Assembly: GCF_910592395.1 (NCBI RefSeq)
Contig: NC_088323.1
Location: 10,899,501 to 10,963,500 of the forward strand
DNA from: Lineus longissimus
Taxonomy: Eukaryota; Nemertea; Pilidiophora; Heteronemertea; Lineidae
Direction: 5' to 3'
DNA: 64,000 nt
A program made the position numbers and the translations under genes. How positions within the stretch are numbered: the stretch's first letter is position 1; each line of letters starts with the position of its first letter. Below the pieces are notes generated by a model. The model made no database searches, had not been told where the DNA came from, and saw only the letters and a program-made list of their open reading frames with translations. This document shows positions 56,516 to 64,000 of the stretch, in pieces.

Positions 56516-57593
56516 GAATGTAGGTAAAAATCCTCCCGGTAAATATCCCCCTACAGTTCAAGAATGTGTATTGTGCATTAGGCCTATAGCTTAGGCTCAG
56601 GCTTGTTTTCCATGATTACGTATATTACCCGATTCTAATCGGCAGTTATAAAACGCGGATTTCCGCGGAAATCCTCGGAAAAATCACAAAGCCGCCAGTA
56701 AATACGCGCATGATATTTATTGATAATTATATTATACAAATAACAACATAAATCATATATCGGAGGCAAGAACTACCAGTTATCTGCACATTTCATCGGT
56801 CAGATTTGAATCCTGTGGAGCGCCATTCATGCCATTCTGATTGATTCTTCCCTGGTGATTTTTTTCTTGGTGTTGATAAACTTTGCATGTTATCTTCGAC
56901 ACTACCGTGGTTCCTTCCCTAACGGAACATTACGAGGCTGCTTTCAAGTGTGATTGATGCCCGGATTGATGTACGAACTACGGTATGCCTCCTTCCAATA
57001 AAAATCGATGACGAACAGAACTCTGGTTCTACGAAACATTTTTTAGGACAATCTCATTGCAGCTCGAACCTAACCATATATATATATATATATATATATA
57101 TAACCATATGCGACTGCACATTAGAGTCTATTTTTAGCAATCACAAAAACTTACTTTGCGGCCTGTCTGGAGTATAAGTTTATTTCTAACTACGAGGTGC
57201 TTGTGATTTACGGCGCATACAGCATACCATATAACGGAGATTCTCAAAGACCTTGTCACCAGGAGTACTTCATGCGCACAACAATGCACACTACTAATAT
57301 AAAAAACTCTCACATGTGGTTCAGGTAGCCACCCTGTAGCCAAGTTAGATTTTTCCGCGGAAATCCACGTTTTATAACAGCCGGATTCTAATGTTGGGTA
57401 AACGTTTTCTTTGCCGCCTAAGTAAAAGAAGTGAACTAGTAAATTTGTATAAAAACAATGGGATAATTTATTTCATAATGATTCTGCTATAGCCTACAAC
57501 AGACCTACTGTAGGGGATATTTACCAAGGAGATTTTTACCTTGGGGATTGTTACCAGGGGGATTATTACGTGGGGAAATATTTACCTGGTACC
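56516..57593. mobile_element. E-family element, copy 2, 9-bp TSD
   Basis: Same ends as 4098-7881 (GAATGTAGGTAAAAATCC and CCTGGTACC) with ACCGGCAAT at 56507-56515 and 57594-57602. Without the nested element at 56640-57383 it is about 330 bp. It supplies the unoccupied version of the site used by the Harbinger-like MITE in copy 1. Confidence 0.8.
56640..57383. mobile_element. 744-bp element nested in E copy 2, 9-bp TSD
   Basis: Inverted ends of about 33 bp starting CGGCAGTTATAAAACGCGGA and, on the other side, CGGCTGTTATAAAACGTGGA. GATTCTAAT flanks at 56631-56639 and 57384-57392. E copy 1 has GATTCTAAT only once at 4261, confirming the duplication. An (AT)n run lies at about 57078-57102. Interior non-coding. 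Confidence 0.85.
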
Positions 57594-57602
57594 ACCGGCA
57601 AT

Positions 57603-58600
57603 ACCCTGGATAATACATTACAGAGCCTTGTCTTCGGCTCGCGCAGTAGGCTAGATTGTGATTACTGTGGGACTCTCCCCCGGATTCTCCTCAGTTTTCG
57701 GAGGCCGCACATAGGCGTAATATTTGGAGGACTTCAGCTATTTCAATGGGCAATATGTAGTTAATACAGTTAATAATTTCTGTGAATGGTGTCACGTGAC
57801 ATGCATCTGAGCCAGGTGACGTTGCCTAGTGGTGTTATATGGATTGGGTTAGTTCATAACCTGGCATTGGCATTGGCATTGGCAAAGAGCAAAGTGGCAA
57901 TTCGGTATGCTGCAGCCAAAGGCATGGTTTGGGTTTGGGAACACTACCGGATGTCCCAAAAGCATGTCAGAGGGTGATTTGTCAGTGTAGATCTTACTCG
58001 TAGGATGACTCAAAGTGGAGAAGATATCAATTCAATCTAACGTTATTCAAGTGCCATGACATGAGAGCAAGCCTCGATTTGGAGCACAATCATATGCATA
58101 TTAGTGTACACCAGATGTTTTAGATGGAGACACTGTACGGTCTAAGTAGCACCTAGCCTGCATTAAAGCCCCAGTCGCAACACATAGCTGTTTCAGCTAG
58201 AATTGATGTGCAAGTTTTACAAGATTACGCTCTACAGGGAGGTGCGACACCAAAGTTTTAATTGCCATCCCAATAAACAGCCCAGTTCCTCACCCCAGAC
58301 AGCTTTCAGAACGTGCGAAGATTACATAATAGGCCTGAATTCACCCATGTATGCCCTCAGTTTTGCTGTAGTAATTAGGATTATATGTATTGATTAGAAT
58401 CAACTTGGCGTGAACCAAGTTTTGTGTATTATATTTCGTCTGCCATCTTGATTGAACAGTAGGCCTTGGCCAGCATTTCAAAGTTAGCTAAAGGATGACT
58501 TTGATGGCATTTTTCTGTGCAAACGTTGATGATTGTTTACACTCCACTAAATCTTCAGAAAATGACAATTATATCCATGACATCTGACTTAGCTATGTAT
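57603..58600. other. Unassigned DNA
   Basis: A short (GGCATT)n run at about 57862-57884. No gene recognised. Confidence 0.4.
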
Positions 58601-58604
58601 TTTT

Positions 58605-60285
58605 AGCTCAGCTGACTAAGTCAGCCGAGCTTGTCAAATAAGTTGTTCAGTGGCGTCCGTCTGTCCATCCATCCATCCGTCCGTTAAACCCATGGTGCAC
58701 ATTTTGTAACCGTAAGACCTGGAGACTTCAATTTTGCATTTCTGGATACTTCTGGTCAAACTCTACTTTCAAAACAAAATTTGTCGCCATTCGACCTACT
58801 TCCTGCGAGCGAGAGTGCATGAAGGAACCTGGCCTATATCAGCCTAGGAGCAGCAGAATTAGTCGAAATATGCTCTAATATTAAGATAAAATTCTTGAAA
58901 ATCTATTTTATTGAGAAAAAGTTCAAAATTTTAACAGGAGAGGGCGCTACCTGCCTTTTAATTATTTCTGCCAATTCGAATTCACGCCCGATGACGTCAG
59001 CCATCAATGAAGTCTCCTATTTGCCAGTTCTCAAAACATGGCAGCTACACAACAAAAGCAGCAGCTCCAGGAATAAATCACTGTTCACTTCAGCTTTGTA
59101 ATCGATTGTACCCCCACTTTATTGTGCTTTGTGTGGTGTTCCTATTCAATCAACGATGTAAGGCCTTATTATGTTGGTTTTAATTGAGAAGGTGCATTAT
59201 AAGCGGCGTACGAAATACCGAAGCGGAGACAAAATGGCGGCATGTTGTTTACGCTATGTGCAATAATCTTGGAGCTCAATGACACTCAAGTACCCAATTT
59301 TCTGCTTAAAAAGTAGTCTGGTAGGCGATATTATCACTAGTTCGTTTCAGTGGTAGTCATAAGGTCTTTAGGGACTAAATTCAGAAATTAGTTCTTGAAA
59401 ATTTGGCCACATTTCTGTGAAAACGATATCGGAAGTGCATGCTCTGTTTGCGATGACATCGCCGATGTATTTTGAAGTGGGGAATTCCCACAGTATGTGC
59501 AGTGAATCGGCATGATTCTGTTCGCCTATTATGTTTTAGTTCTACGATTCTTTCATGAGTAAAAAGTAGACATTCTAAGCAATACAATAATGTCACTCCC
59601 ATAAAAATTGATTGGAAATTGAGGGAGCTACGGCATTCTGTTCGGCAACTGGCAGCGCTGAAAAAATACATTGCATACTGTACAATACCAAATGGCACAT
59701 CTTAAAAAGCGCTCATTGGACAACGTAGGGAATCACCAGAAATGACGTCATCGCTGGTCTATCTAAATAGAAAACTACGGTGGCGCAGTAGAGCACAAGA
59801 AAAGGTTTAGCATTAACTTCGTCATGCAAGCTTCAGCAACAAAACGATTTCTCATGAATGATTTATTTGATCATCATCAGCTTGTTTCCCCTGATAGATA
59901 AAAAAATGATTTACAATTTCCATCAAAGTTTTCTATTTTGTGTATAGTCACATGTTATTTAACTGGCAAGGAGCCAAGCAGTTTTGAATATTCGCGGGAA
60001 AATACTTCATACTTGTAAACGAGGCTATGACAATGAGTATCCTCATTCATGGCATAAACTTCATGTTTCGGTAAATATTTTCATACGATGATTTCACCCG
60101 AATTATGGTCAGGATTGAGGAATGAACAGTGGCATAATTATGTCAACCAAAAACATTGGTACCGTAGTGAACGCAAAAGGATATCAAATACCATGGAGCA
60201 TGCCATTTTCAGGCATAATGAACTAAACACTGGGAAGATATTAATGATATTAACTCAGCTGAGCGTCAGGCCCTTGGGCCTCTTG
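58605..60285 (+). mobile_element. B-family element B7
   Basis: 5' hairpin AGCTCAGCTGACTAAGTCAG / CCGAGCT after a T-run, a TCCATCCATCCGTCCGTT tract, and 3' end CAGCTGAGCGTCAGGCCCTT GGGCCTCTTG. The middle matches B0 at 13615-14080. Confidence 0.8.
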
Positions 60286-60338
60286 TTATAATAAAATTGA
60301 GTTTTCCTTGAAAAAAAGTAAATTCACTGGTCCTTTTT

Positions 60339-61457
60339 AGCTCACCTCTTAGCAGAGGTGAGCTTATCCCATACCGTGGCGTCCGTCGTCCGTCGTCGTC
60401 GTCGTCGTCGTCGTCCGTCGTCCGTTAGCAGGGCACGTTTCGTAACTGTTAGAGCTATTGAGTTGAAACTTGGTACACATGTACCCTTATGTAATGACAC
60501 CTTGGAGACCAAGTTTCGGTCCGATTCGTTTCATGGTTTGGCCACCAGGGGGCCAAACGTTAAAAGTGAAAATATGCAATATCTCCCTTAATAGTAGTCG
60601 GGAAATTTTGAAAAAAATATGGTAGGTACTTCTGGCAAAGGTGCATCATATATCCTCCGGGTTTTTGATTTGACCTCCTTTTCAAGGTCACAGAGGTCAA
60701 ATGGTGTAAATTGGCCGTTAGGATGTAACGATGGCACGTTTCTAAACTGCAATGACTATTGATACCAAATTTGGTACACATTTACCCCTTAGTCAGGTGA
60801 TCTCAGGGACCGAAGTTTGGTCCAATATGATTCACCACTTGACCACCAGGGGGCAAAATCCAAAAACCTTAAAAATGTGATTATTCCTTAACTTCTTGCC
60901 CGATTGCCACCAATTTGATATCATGGGTACATCTAACCACCATACAGTATATGTCACACAGGTTTTTAATTTGACCTTCTTGTCAAGGTCACAGAGGTCA
61001 AATGGCGTAAATTCGCCGTCAGGCCGTAACTATGGCACGTTTCTTAACTGCAATGACTATCGATCAAAAATTAAGTACACATGTACCCCTTGGTCAGGTG
61101 ATCTCAGGTACCGAAGTTTGGTGCGATCTGATTTGCCGTTTGGCCTCCAGGGAGGGGGCCAAATCCTAAATTCTTCAAAATGCCATTATTCCTAGTAATG
61201 ACTTGCCCGATTGGCACCAATTTTATATCATAGGTACATCTAATTCTAACAACCATTCAATGTGTCACCCGGGTCTTCTTTGATTTGACCTACTTTTCAA
61301 GGTCACAGAGGTCGAATGTTATGTAAATTTGCCATTTTGGGGAAATTGTAATTGCTTGGACCTACATCAAATCTAACACTACATGACACAATACCATGCT
61401 CTTTATCCATCTTTCCTCCACATGAGGTGAGCACAATGGCCCTGGCCATTTCATTTT
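60339..61457 (+). mobile_element. A-family element A8, complete
   Basis: T-run 60334-60338, hairpin AGCTCACCTC TTAGCAGAGGTGAGCT, (GTC)n, three core units and the 3' hairpin end. Very close to 1-852 and 27835-28640. Its terminal T-run is shared with the 5' T-run of the next B element. Confidence 0.8.
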
Positions 61458-64000
61458 AGCTCAGCTGACAAAGTCAGCGGAGCTAGTCAAATAGCTATTC
61501 GATTGGTGTCCGTCCTTCCACCCATCCTGCCATCCTTCCATCATGCCATCTGTAGACAAAGTTGGGCATTTTGTAATCATACAACCGAGGCACTTCAAAT
61601 CTAGTCTTGCTTATAAACACCGCAGAAAATGTTGCTTACAGAAAAAAATTTGGGCGATTCGACTCAAATTCAGCTCCCCAGGGGGCAAAATGCGTAAATG
61701 AAAAAACAATTTTTTGACGCTCTATTCCAGCAGATAAAAGCTTAAAATAAAGTTGAAAAGGTCTTCATGATACAGAAGTTTTGATATAAAATAGATTAGT
61801 GTCGATTTATATCACCAGTTGGCGGTAGTGAGCAAAACTGTTGTTTGACCCCGGATGACCCCGCTTTAAATTTCCGCCGAGGTTACCTGGAGTACTATCG
61901 TCAAAAAATGGCGGTGACATTTTTATTTCCACCGGAGCGATGATTTTGTAAGTGACGAATTTTCTTTTTTAAGCCTTTACGGAAACGTATTTTGGTACGA
62001 AACTTCACACGTTTATAGAAAAGATCAACGAGAATGTGTTCAAATGCCCTCATAACGATGAGTTCAACAAAATTTGGTCAAAACAACCTTCGAATGGAGT
62101 CAACTTTCTTTGCGAAATTGAAGCGACGACCTCATTATTTATCGTAATTTATGCAGATCCGAGTCCAGCTGATGGGTGATGTTCTGATTTGTGTTCAAAC
62201 TATTGGAAACTTCGGAAATTAGTTCTATTAGTTCTCCTATTCTGCAGGAGTATATTATAGCCATTGATGTTGACAGCTAAAAGCACGAAAACTTTGTTCA
62301 GGTTGCTCGTCCAATCACGTGACCTCTCCAACACTCGATAATGCACTCTTTTCGTCCACGTTTTAGGCCAATCTTCGGCCTGAACATGAAATCTAATAAG
62401 CGCAGTACTTAAATCAGATGTTTCTCTCGCCTTGAAAACATTCCTGGGTAAAATCCATTGAGATTAGCCGAGTTAATCCACTTTTTCCGTGCCTAAAATC
62501 TCTGCCGCTGAATTCTATAAATAGAAACTATTAACATCGCGGCAGTGTGGTTCCCATTGTGCGCCCTCCCACTTCACACCATGTCAGGAACTTTTACGGA
62601 GAGAGAGGGCGTGCGGTAAGAAGAATGGCCAAAATGACGTCACGTTTTCCTGGCAATGTCTCTTGCCAGCATCTTTACAGACAACGTTAGAACTAGAAAA
62701 CGAATATGTTAATTTGCAAAATTAAAAGCAGATTTCACCACTAACCAGCCAAATCGGAATACGACGGCGCAAAATGTTCTCGCTTTCCTCCTGCTAAAAA
62801 ACCTTGTTCCCGCACTCCTATTTTACTTTATGCCAAGGAATATGCTATGATCTGTTTTCACTTTTTTGTAATTAAATGGTATTCATATAATGAGATCAAT
62901 AGTAGTGTCCGTGTCAGATCCCATCATGATCACATCGTTCAACTAGTCTTCTCTCCCCAGCCCAGGTGCCTCACACGGACCTTCACGTCCCCATACTCTA
63001 GACCAACTCTTACAATATCGCCCTCAAAACAACCCTGGAGTCATGAATTCACAGGTGCTCCTGTGAAATCTCAGTTCTAGTTTATTTATCAAACTTTATC
63101 GAGGGTTATCGAATCGAATGGATGTGTCGATCGTCGGGGCGGATTGATATGTGGTTAGGTTGTGCGTCCAAGGCGATTAGGTCATTCAGTTAGTTTGAGA
63201 AAGATCATGATCATGAAGATGCGTGTTGTGTTATCATAACTGGAAAATAAGTTGAAGTTACTATTAGTACTACGATTCTTACATGAGTAAAAAGTAGACG
63301 TTTTAAGCAACACAATAATGTTACTCCCATAAAAAAACTGTCAATTCTCCTTACCACTCACAGAAGCCAAGCGATTGCTGTTAAGTTATGCAGGGGCTTA
63401 ATCAATTACTTGCACTCCACGTGGGGTGAATAACATTACCTTTTGAACAGCTGGCTGTAGGGGGATGATTGGAACAGCCGGTATACCTGCTGACCTGCTG
63501 AACCGAGGTTAATGTTATTTTCAATCCACGATTGCAGGTCACCTGATTTTCGAGATTTCGCGGGAAATGAAATTGTAAACAAACGCATGTGTGCAGTTCA
63601 AATGTAAACAAAAATGTATTTTTGGTACCTTTGGTTGCTTTGGGTTTTCCCGCAGTTAGGAGCTGGATCAAATTGGTGGTCTATTGTGCTGTTTTAGTCA
63701 GAGGTAGCCCTTGATTATGAAGGGATTTTCAAATTAAGGTGACCATAGTCTTTTATGTGCTCAGCTCACCACAGCTTTCAATACTTGGTGTATCTGAAGA
63801 GGCGCGCGGAACCTGACATGGCCTTACCAAGGAGCTGCTAACTTTGCCTTTTTGGCTGAGACATTGCTTCATGTAGGACTAGGAGGAGCACGCATTTTAA
63901 AGTTCTAGTAGTGATAGTTGGTTCGAGCCATTTGGAAGCCGACATGTGAAGGCCTATCTAGGTTCTCCTTCTTCTCCGTATAAAAAGGGGCATATTGCTG
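61458..64000 (+). mobile_element. B-family element B6, 3' end outside window
   Basis: 5' hairpin AGCTCAGCTGACAAAGTCAG / CGGAGCT, then close match to B1 (10885 onward) and B5. Position 64000 corresponds to about 12636 of B1, so about 0.8 kb of the element is expected beyond the window. Confidence 0.8.

Overview
The window looks like transposon-dense intergenic DNA of a marine invertebrate animal. The evidence is an intron-bearing eukaryotic DNA-transposon transposase, BEL/Pao and Ty3/Gypsy retroelements, PIF/Harbinger-, Kolobok- and Mutator-like insertions, and many copies of T-run/hairpin/GTCCGTC repeats that I know from mollusc, echinoderm, hemichordate and lancelet genomes. I cannot place it more closely. 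I find no convincing intact host gene; the nearest is a broken reading frame with a P2X7-type cysteine-rich domain at 7.9-8.5 kb. No rRNA, tRNA or CRISPR array is supported.

Layout. 0-8 kb: A-family repeat tail, two insertions with 9-bp target duplications (1369-2111 and 2198-3272), then an E-family element (4098-7881) that has itself been invaded by a Harbinger-like MITE and an A element. 8-10 kb: P2X7-like fragment, a foldback MITE, and a 1-kb element with 54-bp inverted repeats. 10.7-14.6 kb: a B element inserted inside an older B element. 14.6-17.2 kb: little recognisable. 17.6-21.8 kb: a complete IS3EU-type DNA transposon with a 6-bp target duplication, a DD35E transposase on + and a HECT-type ubiquitin ligase-like gene on -. 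21.9-31.5 kb: B, C, a Harbinger-like 3.6-kb element nested in C, then A and B. 31.5-33.6 kb: B. 34.0-37.05 kb: decayed Ty3/Gypsy element. 37.4-43.9 kb: mostly unassigned DNA. 43.9-47.3 kb: A and D elements, one A copy keeping a piece of an endonuclease ORF beside its 3' hairpin. 48.08-55.5 kb: full-length BEL/Pao retrotransposon on -, with 372-bp LTRs and a 5-bp target duplication. 56.5-57.6 kb: second E copy holding a nested 744-bp element. 58.6-64 kb: a chain of B, A and B elements.

The main result is a recurring architecture shared by repeat families A, B, C and D: insertion in a T-run, a 5' hairpin starting directly after it, GTCC-rich microsatellite, a tandem-repeat core, then (in A and B) an inverted copy of the 5' arm and a second short GC hairpin at the 3' end. 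A filled site and its unfilled paralogue inside the window show insertion into a T-run with no target duplication, and one copy carries an endonuclease remnant just inside its 3' end. I infer Helentron-like (rolling-circle) non-autonomous elements. Their cores also carry repeated perfect nuclear-receptor-type half-sites.
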